64,000 nt of DNA from Agromyces bracchium (lineage in GTDB: Bacteria; Actinomycetota; Actinomycetes; Actinomycetales; Microbacteriaceae): NCBI RefSeq assembly GCF_009709675.1, contig NZ_WMLB01000006.1, forward strand, positions 267,730 to 331,729, given 5' to 3'. Under the pieces are notes generated by a model. That model saw only the letters and a list, made by a program, of their open reading frames with translations, searched no databases and had not been told where the DNA came from. Made by a program: the position numbers and the translations under genes. Of this stretch, positions 1 to 8,513 are shown one piece after another (within the stretch, counting starts at the first letter, position 1; each line of letters opens with the position of its first letter).

Positions 1-387
1 GCCGAGTTGCGCGACGCCCGGTCCCATCCGGGCGAACGCGATGAGCCGCGGGTCGCCGACCGTGCTCGCGACGCGCATCGCGCGCGCCGACCAGGTCACC
101 GAGCCCGAGAAGTCCCCGAACTCGATCATCTCCAGGGCGAGCCACCCGGCGACCCGCCCCGCTGCCTCGGCGTCGGACGCCACGAGGTGCGCCGCGTAGG
201 CGCGCGCCGCGGCATCCACCGCCAGCGGCGGCTCACCTCGCAGCAGCGCGGCCGTCGAGAGCAGTTCCAAGTCGGATGCCGCGAGCCCGCCGTCCGCGTC
301 GACGCGCCCGAGGTACTCGACCGCATCCGCCCAGCGCCGATCGGCCGCCGCAGCGCGGCCGGCATCGAGCGTGCTCGGCGAGGTCAT
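1..387 (-). CDS. TPR-type (LuxR-like?) regulator, 5' part only
   Basis: The ATG at 385-387 is preceded on the minus strand by a GGGGGAG ribosome site, and the frame stays open to the window edge, so 129 N-terminal residues are visible. They are Ala/Leu-rich amphipathic helices (AADRRWADAVEYLGR, AASDLELLSTAALLRGE, GRVAGWLALEMIEFGDF) like the TPR repeats that precede the HTH in large actinobacterial LuxR-type regulators or adenylate cyclases. The output domain lies outside the window, so the regulator assignment rests on repeat style only. It is transcribed in the same direction as rplA but is separated from it by the hairpin at 480-513 and a REP-like element, so it probably has its own promoter. 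Confidence 0.5.
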   Translation of the reverse strand, partial: MTSPSTLDAGRAAAADRRWADAVEYLGRVDADGGLAASDLELLSTAALLRGEPPLAVDAAARAYAAHLVASDAEAAGRVAGWLALEMIEFGDFSGSVTWSARAMRVASTVGDPRLIAFARMGPGVAQLG

Positions 388-479
388 CTCCGCTCCCCCG
401 GCGGCCTCTCCCGGGCGCCCGGGTCCCTCGGCCGTCGTGGTGGAACGTACCGCCGCTCCCGCCGCCGCCGCAACAACGA

Positions 480-513
480 CGAAGGGCCCGCCGGCGAACC
501 GGCGAGCCCTTCG
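480..513 (-). terminator. Hairpin after rplA
   Basis: CGAAGGGC and GCCCTTCG arms, with inner CGCCGG/CCGGCG pairing, flank a short CGAA loop. It lies 43 bases beyond the rplA stop and has no obvious U-tract, as is common in high-GC actinobacteria. A REP-like element follows immediately on the rplA side. Confidence 0.6.
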
Positions 514-551
514 TGATCTCGATACGCGCTTCGCGCTACTCGATCTCCGCG
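513..551. repeat. REP-like palindrome (copy 1)
   Basis: Contains TCTCGATACGCGC, TTC, GCGCTACTCGA, the core of the 34-39 bp element seen at 1339, 1952, 2001, 6583, 6657, 8060, 8117 and 29501. It sits between rplA and the terminator hairpin. Confidence 0.75.
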
Positions 552-555
552 TGTC

Positions 556-1245
556 TCAGATGGCGTTGACGTCCAGCGGGATGCCGGGGCCGAACGTGGT
601 CGACACGGCGCCCTTCTGGATGTAGCGGCCCTTGGCGCTCGACGGCTTGAGGCGCACGACCTCCTCGAGGGCGGCCTTGATGTTGTCGTTCAGCTGGTCC
701 TGCGAGAACGAGGCCTTGCCGACGACGAAGTGCACGTTGGCGTGCTTGTCGACGCGGAACTCGATCTTGCCGCCCTTGATGTCTTCCACGGCCTTGGCCG
801 GGTTCGGGGTCACGGTGCCGGTCTTGGGGTTCGGCATGAGGCCGCGCGGGCCGAGGACCTTGCCGAGACGACCGACCTGGCCCATGAGCTCGGGGGTGGC
901 GACGGCCGCGTCGAACGCGGTGTAGCCGCCGGCGACCTTCTCGATGAGCTCGGCGCCGCCGACCTCGTCGGCGCCCGCGGCGATCGCGGCCTCGGCCGCG
1001 GGGCCCGTCGCGAAGACGATGACGCGGGCGGTCTTGCCGGTGCCGTGCGGGAGGATGACGGTGCCGCGCACCATCTGGTCGGCCTTGCGGGGGTCGACGC
1101 CGAGCTTCAGCGCGACCTCGACGGTCGAGTCGAACTTCGCCGAGCCGGTCTCCTTCGCGAGCGCGACGGCGTCGGTCGGGGTGTAGTACTTGCCGGCCTC
1201 GATCTTCTCGGCCGCGGCCCGGTAGGCCTTGGACTTCTGTGCCAT
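556..1245 (-). CDS. rplA: 50S ribosomal protein L1
   Basis: Encodes 229 residues, the normal L1 length, beginning [18 protein letters not shown] and containing the signature [15 protein letters not shown] near residue 125. L1 binds 23S rRNA at the L1 stalk and, in many bacteria, represses its own L11-L1 mRNA. The start chosen is the ATG at 1243-1245, which has a GGAG ribosome site five to six bases upstream; a longer frame exists but adds residues not found in L1. It is the last gene of the tRNA-Trp-secE-nusG-rplK-rplA group; the 141-base gap to rplK holds a REP-like element, unusual inside a ribosomal operon. Confidence 0.97.
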   Translation of the reverse strand: MAQKSKAYRAAAEKIEAGKYYTPTDAVALAKETGSAKFDSTVEVALKLGVDPRKADQMVRGTVILPHGTGKTARVIVFATGPAAEAAIAAGADEVGGAELIEKVAGGYTAFDAAVATPELMGQVGRLGKVLGPRGLMPNPKTGTVTPNPAKAVEDIKGGKIEFRVDKHANVHFVVGKASFSQDQLNDNIKAALEEVVRLKPSSAKGRYIQKGAVSTTFGPGIPLDVNAI

Positions 1246-1338
1246 GTTGGTTCTCCTAGCGAGAGTGTGGTCATCGCGCCTGGCGGGCGCTGCCACGAAT
1301 GAGAGTTCTGGTGAACGGATGCCGCGGCATCCGTGCCC

Positions 1339-1374
1339 GGTGGTCGAGTAGGCGCGAAGCGCCGTATCGAGACC
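1339..1374. repeat. REP-like palindrome (copy 2)
   Basis: Begins GGTGGTCGAGTAGGCGC and ends GCGCCGTATCGAGACC. It lies in the rplK-rplA intergenic space and is therefore transcribed with the ribosomal operon. Confidence 0.8.
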
Positions 1375-1386
1375 CGGGCGAGGCGA

Positions 1387-1815
1387 TTACTCGACCGTGA
1401 TGCCCATCGAGCGAGCGGTGCCCGCGATGATCTTCGACGCGGCGTCGATGTCGTTGGCGTTGAGGTCGGCCATCTTCGTCTCGGCGATCTCGCGGACCTG
1501 GGCGGGCGTGATCTTGCCGACCTTGGTGGTGTGCGGGACGCCCGAGCCCTTGGCGACGCCGGCGGCCTTCTTGATGAGCTCGGCGGCGGGCGGGGTCTTC
1601 AGGATGAAGGTGAACGAGCGGTCCTCGTAGACCGTGATCTCGACGGGGATGACGTTGCCCCGCTGAGCCTCGGTGGCCGCGTTGTAGGCCTTGCAGAACT
1701 CCATGATGTTCACGCCGTGCTGACCCAGAGCCGGGCCGATCGGCGGGGCCGGGTTGGCGGCGCCGGCCTTGATCTGAAGCTTGATCAGACCAGTGACCTT
1801 CTTCTTCGGTGCCAT
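1387..1815 (-). CDS. rplK: 50S ribosomal protein L11
   Basis: Encodes 142 residues, [18 protein letters not shown], with the thiostrepton-region proline motif [17 protein letters not shown] and the C-terminal rRNA-binding part ending [10 protein letters not shown]11 forms the GTPase-associated centre with 23S rRNA and is needed for RelA activation. The ATG at 1813-1815 gives the family length; a longer in-frame extension from 1923 is rejected because L11 begins just before the KKK motif. A GGAAGAGAG sequence upstream is the likely ribosome site. It is cotranscribed with nusG upstream and rplA downstream. Confidence 0.97.
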   Translation of the reverse strand: MAPKKKVTGLIKLQIKAGAANPAPPIGPALGQHGVNIMEFCKAYNAATEAQRGNVIPVEITVYEDRSFTFILKTPPAAELIKKAAGVAKGSGVPHTTKVGKITPAQVREIAETKMADLNANDIDAASKIIAGTARSMGITVE

Positions 1816-1951
1816 GATTTCTCTCTTCCTGTTTCGAACGCCCGACCGGAACGGCCGGGGCACTCTCCCGCGATCCCGGCGGTTCCGGGTTGCGGTGGTT
1901 TGGGGAGTCGTGCGCGCGCGCACAACCTGTCAATGATAACGGAACTCCGCT

Positions 1952-2038
1952 GTTCGAGTAGCACGCGACGAAGTCGCGCGCGTATCGAGACCTGCCACGC
2001 GGGTCTCGATACGGCGCTGGCGCGCCTACTCGACCACC
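1952..2038. repeat. Inverted pair of REP-like palindromes (copies 3 and 4)
   Basis: Copy 3 (1952-1992) reads GTTCGAGTAGC ... GTATCGAGACC and copy 4 (2001-2038) reads GGTCTCGATACGG ... CTACTCGACCACC, so the two face each other across an 8-base spacer and could fold into one long hairpin. They separate rplK from nusG in an operon that is normally compact. Confidence 0.8.
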
Positions 2039-2044
2039 GAAGTG

Positions 2045-2968
2045 CTAGAGCTTGGTGACCTGGTCGAAGCTGAGCTCGACCGGGGTCTCGCGCTCGAAGA
2101 GCGAGACGAGGACCGTGAGCTTGCCGCTCTCGGGCTTGATCTCGCTGATCGTGCCGGGCAGGCCCGCGAACGAGCCGTCCTTGATGGTGATGGTCTCGCC
2201 GATCTCGAAGTCGACCTCGGCGGGGATCTGGCGTGCGGCGCCGCCCGCGGCGGCACCCTTCGCACCCTTGGCGGGCGCGACGTCCTTGATGTCGACGAGG
2301 CTCTTCAGCATGTTGAAGGCCTCCTCGAAGCGGAGGGGCGTCGGGTTGTGGGCGTTGCCCACGAAGCCCGTGACGCCGGGAGTGTGGCGGATGACCGACC
2401 AGCTCTCCTCGTTGAGTTCCATGCGGACCAGCACGTAGCCGGGCACGCGCACGCGCGTGACCATCTTGCGCTGGCCGTTCTTGATCTCGACGACATCCTC
2501 CATCGGCACCTCGACCTGGTGGATGTAGTCGGCCATCGCCATGGTCTCGCGACGCTGCTCGACGTTCGCCTTCACGCGGCGCTCGAACCCGGCGTAGGAG
2601 TGCACGACGTACCACTTGCCCGGGAGGAAGCGCAGCTCGTTGCGGAACGCCTCGTACGGGTCGTGGTCCTCGTCCTCCTCGGTGACGGCCTCGAAGGCCG
2701 CCTCGGCCTCGTCGGCGGAGTCGATCTCGAGGGCGTCGTCGACGACCGCGTCGGCCTCGGGGTCGGTCGCCTCGGCGATCGCGTCGAGGACGGCGTCGAG
2801 GTCGACGTCGTTGCCCTCGTCGTCGACGACGTGCACGGCGCGGTGCTCGGCCGGCTCCGCGGAGTCCTCGTCGCGCTCGAGCGAGTTGCCCTCCTGCGCT
2901 TCGTCCTCTTCGGAGGACTGCTCGGCAGCGGTCGCCCAGTCGACGTCCTGGCGCTCGTTCTTCGACAC
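2045..2968 (-). CDS. nusG: Transcription termination/antitermination factor NusG
   Basis: Encodes 307 residues from a GTG preceded by AAGGA about eight bases upstream. The first ~120 residues are an acidic, low-complexity extension (runs of E, D and A), typical of actinobacterial NusG. The NGN domain follows ([22 protein letters not shown], broken here for length) with FPGY-like [11 protein letters not shown], and the C-terminal KOW domain contains [16 protein letters not shown]. NusG binds RNA polymerase and couples it to Rho or to ribosomal S10. Genomic position between secE and rplK is the conserved one. Confidence 0.96.
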   Translation of the reverse strand: MSKNERQDVDWATAAEQSSEEDEAQEGNSLERDEDSAEPAEHRAVHVVDDEGNDVDLDAVLDAIAEATDPEADAVVDDALEIDSADEAEAAFEAVTEEDEDHDPYEAFRNELRFLPGKWYVVHSYAGFERRVKANVEQRRETMAMADYIHQVEVPMEDVVEIKNGQRKMVTRVRVPGYVLVRMELNEESWSVIRHTPGVTGFVGNAHNPTPLRFEEAFNMLKSLVDIKDVAPAKGAKGAAAGGAARQIPAEVDFEIGETITIKDGSFAGLPGTISEIKPESGKLTVLVSLFERETPVELSFDQVTKL

Positions 2969-3034
2969 TTCCTCAATCCTTCTTTCTGCCGTGCCACCGG
3001 TGACCGGCGGGCAGGTGTCGGGCCGACGGCCCGA

Positions 3035-3310
3035 TCAGACCCCCGGCGTTCCGAAGACGTACAGGACCAGCCATCCGAAGACCTGGTCGAGCCCCCAGAC
3101 GATCGCCATCATGATGGCCACGAAGACCAGCACCACCGCGGTGAAGCTCGCAAGCTCCTTGCGGGTCGGCGTGACGACCTTCTTCAGCTCGCCGATGACC
3201 TGTCGGATGAACAGGGCGATCCGGGCGAAGGGGTTGCGCCGCGCCGCGCTCTCGCGCTTGGCGTTGGCGACGACATCCTCGCTGGGTTCGTCGAGTACTT
3301 TCCGAGCCAC
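3035..3310 (-). CDS. secE: Preprotein translocase subunit SecE
   Basis: Encodes 91 residues: a charged N-terminus (ARKVLDEPSEDVVANAK), the amphipathic helix FIRQVIGELKKVVTPTRKEL characteristic of SecE, and one transmembrane helix (FTAVVLVFVAIMMAIVWGL). SecE clamps SecY in the protein-conducting channel. Two in-frame GTG codons are possible; the one at 3310 has AAAGG eight bases upstream, whereas for the one at 3319 the purine stretch abuts the codon, so I chose 3310. It lies 41 bases downstream of tRNA-Trp and 66 bases upstream of nusG. Confidence 0.93.
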   Translation of the reverse strand: MARKVLDEPSEDVVANAKRESAARRNPFARIALFIRQVIGELKKVVTPTRKELASFTAVVLVFVAIMMAIVWGLDQVFGWLVLYVFGTPGV

Positions 3311-3351
3311 CTCGTACACCTTTCATGGGCCGGCCATCGCCGGCCGACTCG

Positions 3352-3424
3352 CAGGGCGGACAGGACTCGAACCTGCAACCTGCGGTTTTGGAGACCGCTG
3401 CTCTACCAATTGAGCCACCGCCCT
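3352..3424 (-). tRNA. tRNA-Trp (CCA anticodon)
   Basis: The minus strand gives a 73-base cloverleaf: acceptor AGGGCGG pairing with CCGCCCT, D-loop AATTGGTAGAGC, anticodon arm GCGGTCTCCAAAACCGC with CCA, and T-arm GCAGGTTCGAGTCCTGT. No CCA is encoded at the 3' end. A tRNA-Trp directly ahead of secE is a conserved actinobacterial arrangement. Confidence 0.97.
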
Positions 3425-3789
3425 AAGCGACCCGGCTGACCGGATCACCTCGGGTCGAAGTCGCTTCGATCGGCATTCGCAACGAGCTGGTACCCGCCGT
3501 GAAGGCGCGTTCGATCTTGGCTGACTTCAACAACCTCACCAAGTGTATGCGACGTGGGAAGGTGCGCCAAACCGTGGCCCGACGCCCGCCCGTCGTCCGC
3601 CCCGCGACGACGCCTCGACGACACGGGACGTACGTCCCGCGCGCCCGGCGGCCGATCGGCGTATCGTGAACCGTGTGAGCCGCTCCGGCGGCGCACGCAG
3701 GTTTCGGGGAGCGCGCCTGTGGGGGCAGGCGCCGGACGCCGCGGCTCGGGGGAACACCGCCGCGGCGTCCCTCTCTGGCCGATCCGCCG
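3425..3789. other. Intergenic region, no gene supported
   Basis: About 365 bases between divergent tRNA-Trp and the aminotransferase gene. It should hold the promoter for tRNA-Trp-secE-nusG, but I cannot pick out convincing -35/-10 boxes. Open frames on both strands here are Arg/Pro-rich and without recognisable domains. Confidence 0.5.
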
Positions 3790-3818
3790 CTGACGCGCGA
3801 GCGCCCGCGCCGTAGGCT
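3790..3818 (+). promoter_or_regulatory. Leaderless promoter of the aminotransferase gene
   Basis: CTGACG (3790-3795), 17-base spacer, TAGGCT (3813-3818); six bases later comes the GTG start at 3825, so transcription would begin at or next to the start codon. There is no ribosome site, which fits a leaderless mRNA. Confidence 0.65.
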
Positions 3819-3824
3819 GGGATC

Positions 3825-5042
3825 GTGACCGATCAGCGCCGTCTCTCCGCCCGCATCTCCGCCATCGCCGAGTCCGCGACCCTCAAGGTCGATGCCAAGG
3901 CCAAGGCCCTCCAGGCCGAGGGGCGACCCGTGATCTCGTACGCGGCGGGCGAGCCCGACTTCCCGACGCCCGCGCACATCGTCGAGGCCGCGCTCGAGGC
4001 GGTCCGCGACCCCCGCAACCACCGCTACACGCCCGCGGCCGGCCTTCCCGACCTGCGCGAGGCCATCGCGTCGAAGACCCTGCGCGACTCCGGCCTCGCG
4101 GCCGGCGCGAACCAGGTCGTGGTCACCAACGGCGGCAAGCAGGCCGTCTACCAGGCGTTCCAGGTGCTGCTCGACGACGGCGACGAGGTCCTCGTGCCCA
4201 CGCCCTACTGGACCACCTACCCCGAGGCGATCAAGCTCGCGGGCGGCCGCCAGGTCGACGTGTTCGCGGGCTCCGAGCAGGGCTACCTCGTCACGGTCGA
4301 ACAGCTCGAGGCGGCGCGCACCGAGCGGACGCGCGCGCTGCTGTTCGTGTCGCCGTCGAACCCGACGGGCGCGGTCTACCCGCCCGAGCAGGTGAAGGCC
4401 ATCGGCGAATGGGCCCTCGAGCACGGCATCTGGGTCGTCACCGACGAGATCTACCAGAACCTCACCTACGCGGAGGACCCGGAGGCCGCGCCGCCCCGTG
4501 CGCTCTCCATCGTCGAGGCCGTGCCGGGCCTCGCCGACCAGGCGATCCTGGTCAACGGCGTCGCGAAGACCTACGCGATGACCGGCTGGCGCCTCGGCTG
4601 GATGGTCGGCCCGGCCGACGTCATGAAGGGCGCCGCGAACCTGCAGTCGCACCTCACGTCGAACGTGTCGAACATCTCGCAGCGCGCCGCGATCGCGGCC
4701 CTCACCGGCCCGCAGGAGCCCGTCGAGGAGATGCGCCGCGCGTTCGACCGTCGTCGCCGCACGATCGTCGCCGAGCTGTCGAAGATCGACGGCATGACGG
4801 TGCCCGTTCCCGAGGGGGCGTTCTACGTCTACCCCGACGTCACGGGCCTCCTCGGCCGTGAGTGGGGCGGCGTGACGCCGGCCACGTCGCTCGAGCTCGC
4901 CGACCTCATGCTCGAGAAGGCGGAGGTCGCGGCGGTGCCCGGCGAGGCGTTCGGTCCGAGCGGGTTCCTGCGCTTCAGCTACGCGCTGGGCGATGCGCCG
5001 CTCCTCGAGGGCGTGCAGCGGCTCCAGGAGCTCTTCTCCTGA
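3825..5042 (+). CDS. Pyridoxal-phosphate aminotransferase, class I (aspartate aminotransferase type)
   Basis: Encodes 405 residues from a leaderless GTG. Class I/II fold-type I motifs are present: [11 protein letters not shown] near residue 40, [22 protein letters not shown] near 175, DEIYQNLTY, and the PLP lysine in [17 protein letters not shown] (Lys248). The arginine in FLRFSYA near the end should bind the substrate carboxylate. Length and motifs fit the Ibeta aspartate (and sometimes prephenate) aminotransferases; exact substrate cannot be told. The gene is divergent from tRNA-Trp-secE and followed two bases later by dgt. Confidence 0.9.
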   Translation: MTDQRRLSARISAIAESATLKVDAKAKALQAEGRPVISYAAGEPDFPTPAHIVEAALEAVRDPRNHRYTPAAGLPDLREAIASKTLRDSGLAAGANQVVVTNGGKQAVYQAFQVLLDDGDEVLVPTPYWTTYPEAIKLAGGRQVDVFAGSEQGYLVTVEQLEAARTERTRALLFVSPSNPTGAVYPPEQVKAIGEWALEHGIWVVTDEIYQNLTYAEDPEAAPPRALSIVEAVPGLADQAILVNGVAKTYAMTGWRLGWMVGPADVMKGAANLQSHLTSNVSNISQRAAIAALTGPQEPVEEMRRAFDRRRRTIVAELSKIDGMTVPVPEGAFYVYPDVTGLLGREWGGVTPATSLELADLMLEKAEVAAVPGEAFGPSGFLRFSYALGDAPLLEGVQRLQELFS

Positions 5043-5044
5043 CC

Positions 5045-6568
5045 GTGACCCCGTCGATGGATCGCGCGGCGCGGCGAACGCCCGAGCCCCGGAGCAGCGC
5101 CGACGTCGTCGGCGAGCACTCGCAGTTCCGCCTGGACCTCGAGCGGGTGCGCTTCTCGCCGTACTTCTCCCGCCTCTCGGCCGTGACGCAGGTCATCGGC
5201 CAGCCGGGCGCCGGGCCGCTCATCCACAACCGGCTCACCCACTCGATCAAGGTGACGGCCGTCGCGCGCGCGATCGCCGTGAAGCTGACGGATGCCTCGT
5301 CGCCGACGCGCGACTTCGCGCTCGCGCACGGCTGCGACGCGGTGGTCGTGCAGGCCGCCGCCTCCGCGCACGACCTGGGGCACCCGCCGTTCGGTCATCT
5401 CGGCGAGCGCGTGCTCGACCGGCTCGCCCGCGACACGCTGGGCCTGCCCGACGGGTTCGAGGGCAACGCGCAGACCTACCGGATCGTCACGACGCTCGAC
5501 GTGAGCGAGGTCGCCCCACGGGGGCTCAACCTCACCGCCGCGGTGCGAAGTGCCGTGGCGAAGTACCCGTGGACCCGCCACGTGGATGTCTCGGCCCTCG
5601 GCGACGGGCCCCTGCCACGGGGCATCCGTCGCACCGACCGCGGCGTCGAGGCGCTGAAGTTCTCGGCGTACGGGATCGATGCGGCCGACCTGTTCGAGGC
5701 GCGCGACGGGCATCCGCCGCTCCGGCAGTCGCTCGAGTGCTCGATCATGGACATCGCCGACGACATCGCGTACTCGATCCACGACGTCGACGACTTCCAC
5801 CGGGCGGGCCTGCTCGGCCAGGGTGCGGTGGCTCGCGAGTTCCGCGGCTGGATCGAGTCGGGCCTGCAGCTTCGCGACCTGGACGACGAGGAGCTCGCCC
5901 GACGCAGTGCGCCGCCCGGCAGCGCGCTCGAGGCGCTGCGCCGGAAGATGCACGCGACCGACCCGTGGATCGCGGGCGACGAGGCGTTCCGCGCCGCGGT
6001 CGGCGTCGTCGCCGACGACCTCGTCGACGGGCTCCTCGCGAGCCCGTTCGACGGTTCGATCGCGGCCGAGCGCGCGCTGTCGTCGTTCACGAACCGGTGG
6101 ATCGACCACCTGCAGTCGTCGGTCGTCCCGGCGCCCGAGGGCGTCGTGCGGGCCGGGCTCGTGACGCTCGACGAGCGGGCGTGGCACGAGGTCGAGATCC
6201 TCAAGTTCGTGCACCGGCACTTCATCCTCGACCGGTCCGACATCGTGATGTATCAGCGCGGCCTCAGCCGCGTGATCACGCGTGCCGTGAAGGGCCTCAC
6301 GGCGTGGCTGCGCGACGAGGACGACCGGGATCGCGTTCCGCAGCGGCTCCGCGAGCTTGTCGAGATCGCCACCGACGGGTACACCGAGCTGCGCACGGCA
6401 CGGCCCGAGGGCGTGCCGGTTCCCGAGACGTCGGAAGTCCGCGACCTGGGCGTCGGGCGCGGCGTCGTCGACTACGTGGCGTCGCTCTCCGACGATCAGG
6501 CGCTGGCGGTGTCCGAGGCGATCGACGGGCGGCCCGACCGACTCTGGGACATCGGGCAGAACCTCTGA
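5045..6568 (+). CDS. dgt: Deoxyguanosinetriphosphate triphosphohydrolase-like HD hydrolase
   Basis: Encodes about 507 residues of the dGTPase family, which splits dNTPs to nucleoside and triphosphate. HD-domain metal ligands are visible in HNRLTHSIKVTAVAR, AHDLGHPPFGHLGERV and MDIADDIAYSIHDVDD. The frame is open further upstream through aspC; I start at the GTG at 5045, two bases after the aspC stop, with a GGAG at 5028 (a long spacing); the ATG at 5057 is the alternative. Cotranscription with the aminotransferase is likely. In mycobacteria and relatives dgt usually precedes dnaG, which is not seen here. Confidence 0.88.
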   Translation: MTPSMDRAARRTPEPRSSADVVGEHSQFRLDLERVRFSPYFSRLSAVTQVIGQPGAGPLIHNRLTHSIKVTAVARAIAVKLTDASSPTRDFALAHGCDAVVVQAAASAHDLGHPPFGHLGERVLDRLARDTLGLPDGFEGNAQTYRIVTTLDVSEVAPRGLNLTAAVRSAVAKYPWTRHVDVSALGDGPLPRGIRRTDRGVEALKFSAYGIDAADLFEARDGHPPLRQSLECSIMDIADDIAYSIHDVDDFHRAGLLGQGAVAREFRGWIESGLQLRDLDDEELARRSAPPGSALEALRRKMHATDPWIAGDEAFRAAVGVVADDLVDGLLASPFDGSIAAERALSSFTNRWIDHLQSSVVPAPEGVVRAGLVTLDERAWHEVEILKFVHRHFILDRSDIVMYQRGLSRVITRAVKGLTAWLRDEDDRDRVPQRLRELVEIATDGYTELRTARPEGVPVPETSEVRDLGVGRGVVDYVASLSDDQALAVSEAIDGRPDRLWDIGQNL

Positions 6569-6582
6569 GGTCGGGGTCGAGC

Positions 6583-6689
6583 CGGGTCTCGGTACGGGCG
6601 CTCCGCGTCCTACTCGACCCCCGGTGCGGGCGCTCCGCGTCCTACTCGACCCCCAGTGGTCGAGTAGCGCGAAGCGCGTATCGAGACCC
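6583..6689. repeat. Cluster of three REP-like elements
   Basis: First GGTCTCGGTACGGG ... CCTACTCGACCCCC, then a shortened copy GGTGCGGGCGCTCC ... CCTACTCGACCCCC, then an inverted full copy GTGGTCGAGTAGC ... GTATCGAGACC (6657-6689). The first two share a 30-base near-identical block, so one probably arose by local duplication. They lie between the 3' ends of dgt and argP. Confidence 0.8.
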
Positions 6690-6697
6690 CTGCCAAC

Positions 6698-6764
6698 GGT
6701 GACCCGTTCATCCGGTGACGGGTGACCGGCTCGTGCGGTGACGCTGACCGGCTCGTCCGGTCAC
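6698..6764. repeat. Three imperfect 22-bp tandem repeats; the last is a hairpin
   Basis: Units at 6698-6719, 6720-6742 and 6743-6764 share GTGACC(C/G)G-TC-T-CGGT(G/C)AC. The third contains TGACCGG, CTCGT, CCGGTCA, a perfect 7-bp stem (6745-6763) that includes the argP stop codon and may end argP transcription. Confidence 0.55.
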
Positions 6765-7666
6765 ACGGCGACGGATGGCTCGAGCGCGCGCCGCGCGTCG
6801 CGCGTCAGCCCGTCGGCGATCGCGTCGAGGAGCGGCGATCCGAGGTTCCACTGCTGCCAGAACAGGGGCACGTCGACGGGCGGCCCGCCGAGCGCGACGA
6901 GCCGGCCGTCGGCGAGTTCGTCGTCGGACTGGAAGCCGGGCAGGAGCCCCCAGCCGAGCCCGAGCTTGATCGCGGTCGCGAAGTCGTTCGACGCGGGCAC
7001 GAAGTGCCGCGGCGGGTCGGCGGCATCCGCCTCGATGAGCCGCAGGTACTCGCCCTGCAGGTCATCGCGCCGGTCGAAGTCGACGCGCGGCGCTGCGGCG
7101 AGCGAGGCGGCTTCCGCCCCGCCCGGGCACCAACGGGCAACCCAGGCCGGCGTCGCGACGGCGGTGTAGCGCATGACGCCGAGCGGGCGGACGAGGCATC
7201 CGGCGACCGGCGTCGCCTGCGAGGTCACCGCGCCCATGACCGTGCCCGACTCGAGGAGGCCGGCCGTGAAGTCCTGGTCGTCGCGGTGCAGGTCGAACAC
7301 GACCGCATGGGTCTCCGCGATGCGGGCGAGCGCGGGCAGGAACCAGGTCGCGAGTGAGTCGGCGTTGACGGCGAGCGGCACGGTCGTGGGGCGGGCGGAT
7401 GCCGCGTCGTCGCCGCCGAAGGCGGCCAGGGCGTCGTGCTCGAGCAGCGCGAGCTGGCGCGCGAGGCGCACCACGGCGGCGCCCGCCTCGGTGGGGCGCA
7501 CGGGCTTGGAGCGCACGACGAGCACGCGACCGAGTCGCTGCTCGAGCTGCTTGACGCGCTGCGAGACGGCCGACGGCGTGACGTGGAGCTCGGCGGCGGC
7601 GGCCTCGAACGTGCCGCCGTCGATCACCGCGGCGAGCGTGCGGGCCAGGTCGAGCGGGATTTGCAT
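6761..7666 (-). CDS. argP: LysR-family regulator ArgP/LysG
   Basis: Encodes 301 residues: N-terminal HTH (GGTFEAAAAELHVTPSAVSQ, RVKQLEQRLGRVLVVR) and a LysR effector domain (VPLAVNADSLATWFLPAL near 95, GWGLLPGFQ near 245). It matches the ArgP/LysG/IciA subfamily, which activates lysine/arginine exporter genes when basic amino acids accumulate. It is divergent from lysE, the same pairing as lysG-lysE in Corynebacterium. The ATG at 7666 has no ribosome site but TAGCAT lies six bases upstream, so the transcript is probably leaderless. Confidence 0.92.
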   Translation of the reverse strand: MQIPLDLARTLAAVIDGGTFEAAAAELHVTPSAVSQRVKQLEQRLGRVLVVRSKPVRPTEAGAAVVRLARQLALLEHDALAAFGGDDAASARPTTVPLAVNADSLATWFLPALARIAETHAVVFDLHRDDQDFTAGLLESGTVMGAVTSQATPVAGCLVRPLGVMRYTAVATPAWVARWCPGGAEAASLAAAPRVDFDRRDDLQGEYLRLIEADAADPPRHFVPASNDFATAIKLGLGWGLLPGFQSDDELADGRLVALGGPPVDVPLFWQQWNLGSPLLDAIADGLTRDARRALEPSVAV

Positions 7667-7672
7667 GAAGAC

Positions 7673-7729
7673 ATGCTAATGCCGATGAAGAATCCTGAGC
7701 TGGATTTCATTTACGTGGCGACGTAGCTT
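7673..7729. promoter_or_regulatory. Divergent leaderless promoters of argP and lysE
   Basis: Minus: -10 TAGCAT at 7673-7678, six bases before the argP ATG. Plus: CTGGAT (7700-7705), 18-base spacer, TAGCTT (7724-7729), six bases before the lysE GTG at 7736. ArgP should bind between them. Confidence 0.6.
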
Positions 7730-7735
7730 CGAGCC

Positions 7736-8464
7736 GTGGATATCTCCGTGCTCGCCGCCGGCCTCGGCCTCGGCTTCTCCCTCATCATCGCCATCGGCGC
7801 GCAGAACGTGTTCGTGCTGCGCCAGGGGATTCGGCGCGAGCACGTGTTCGTCGTCGCGGCGATCTGCACGGTCTCGGATGCGCTGCTCATCGTCGCGGGC
7901 GTCGGCGGCGTGGGCGCGATGCTGCATGCCATGCCGTGGCTCGTGGGCGTCGCGCGGTGGGCGGGCGCGATCTTCCTCGTCGGGTACGCGGTGCTCGCGG
8001 CGCGTCGCGCGCTGCGCGGGAGCGACGAGGGACTCGTGGTCGAGGAAGCCGGCAGCGGTGGTCTCGATACGGGCGCTGGCGCGTCCTACTCGACCACCGA
8101 GGTGGCGACGACGACCGGTGGTCGAGTAGCGCGAAGCGCGTATCGAGACCAGGCCACCACGACCCTGCCCCGGAGCGCGGTGCTCCCGGTGGTGCTCACG
8201 TGCCTCGCCCTCACCTGGCTGAACCCGCACGTCTACCTCGACACCGTCGTGCTGCTCGGCTCGGTCGGCGCCACGCACGGCGACGCCCGCTGGACCTTCG
8301 CGCTCGGCGCGGTCGTCGCGAGCGCGGTCTGGTTCTTCGCCCTCGCGTACGGCGCGCGCCTGCTCGGCGGCTTGCTCGCGAGCCCTCGTGCGTGGCGCGT
8401 GCTCGACGGCATCATCGCGGTCGTGATGCTCGCGATCGCGGTCTCGCTCGTGCTCCCCGCCTGA
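7736..8464 (+). CDS. lysE: LysE-family basic amino acid exporter with a REP-derived loop
   Basis: Encodes 242 residues from a leaderless GTG. The LysE/ArgO fold is clear: GFSLIIAIGAQNVFVLRQG near residue 12, helices through 95, then helices from LPVVLTCLALTWLNPHVYLD to the C-terminus, five to six membrane segments in all. Between them, about residues 108-139, two REP-like elements are read in frame and give the segments GGLDTGAGASYSTT and GGRVARSAYRDQ. Without this block the protein would be close to 200 residues, the usual ArgO/RhtB size. The insert lies in the loop after the third helix, so transport may survive. ArgP regulates it presumptively. Confidence 0.9.
   Translation: MDISVLAAGLGLGFSLIIAIGAQNVFVLRQGIRREHVFVVAAICTVSDALLIVAGVGGVGAMLHAMPWLVGVARWAGAIFLVGYAVLAARRALRGSDEGLVVEEAGSGGLDTGAGASYSTTEVATTTGGRVARSAYRDQATTTLPRSAVLPVVLTCLALTWLNPHVYLDTVVLLGSVGATHGDARWTFALGAVVASAVWFFALAYGARLLGGLLASPRAWRVLDGIIAVVMLAIAVSLVLPA
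8060..8150. repeat. Inverted REP-like pair inside lysE
   Basis: Copy at 8060-8098 (GGTCTCGATACGGG ... CTACTCGACCACC) and inverted copy at 8117-8150 (GGTGGTCGAGTAGC ... GTATCGAGACC), 18 bases apart. Both keep the lysE reading frame open. Confidence 0.85.
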
Positions 8465-8472
8465 ACTGGGGA

Positions 8473-8503
8473 TTGCGGGGCACGACCCGACCCGTGCTAG
8501 CGT
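8473..8503 (+). promoter_or_regulatory. Promoter of the Cys-rich leader and oxygenase gene
   Basis: TTGCGG (8473-8478), 19-base spacer, TAGCGT (8498-8503). A start site about seven bases later falls at 8510-8514, within a few bases of the GTG of the small ORF. Confidence 0.5.
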
Positions 8504-8513
8504 GTCCGCCATC

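Noticed and set aside
3311..3319. Upstream GTG start for secE
   Set aside because: The purine-rich stretch abuts it; the GTG at 3310 has correct ribosome-site spacing.
6583..6764. CRISPR-like array
   Set aside because: Repeats are inverted, uneven and unspaced; no cas genes. They are REP-like palindromes plus a short tandem repeat.
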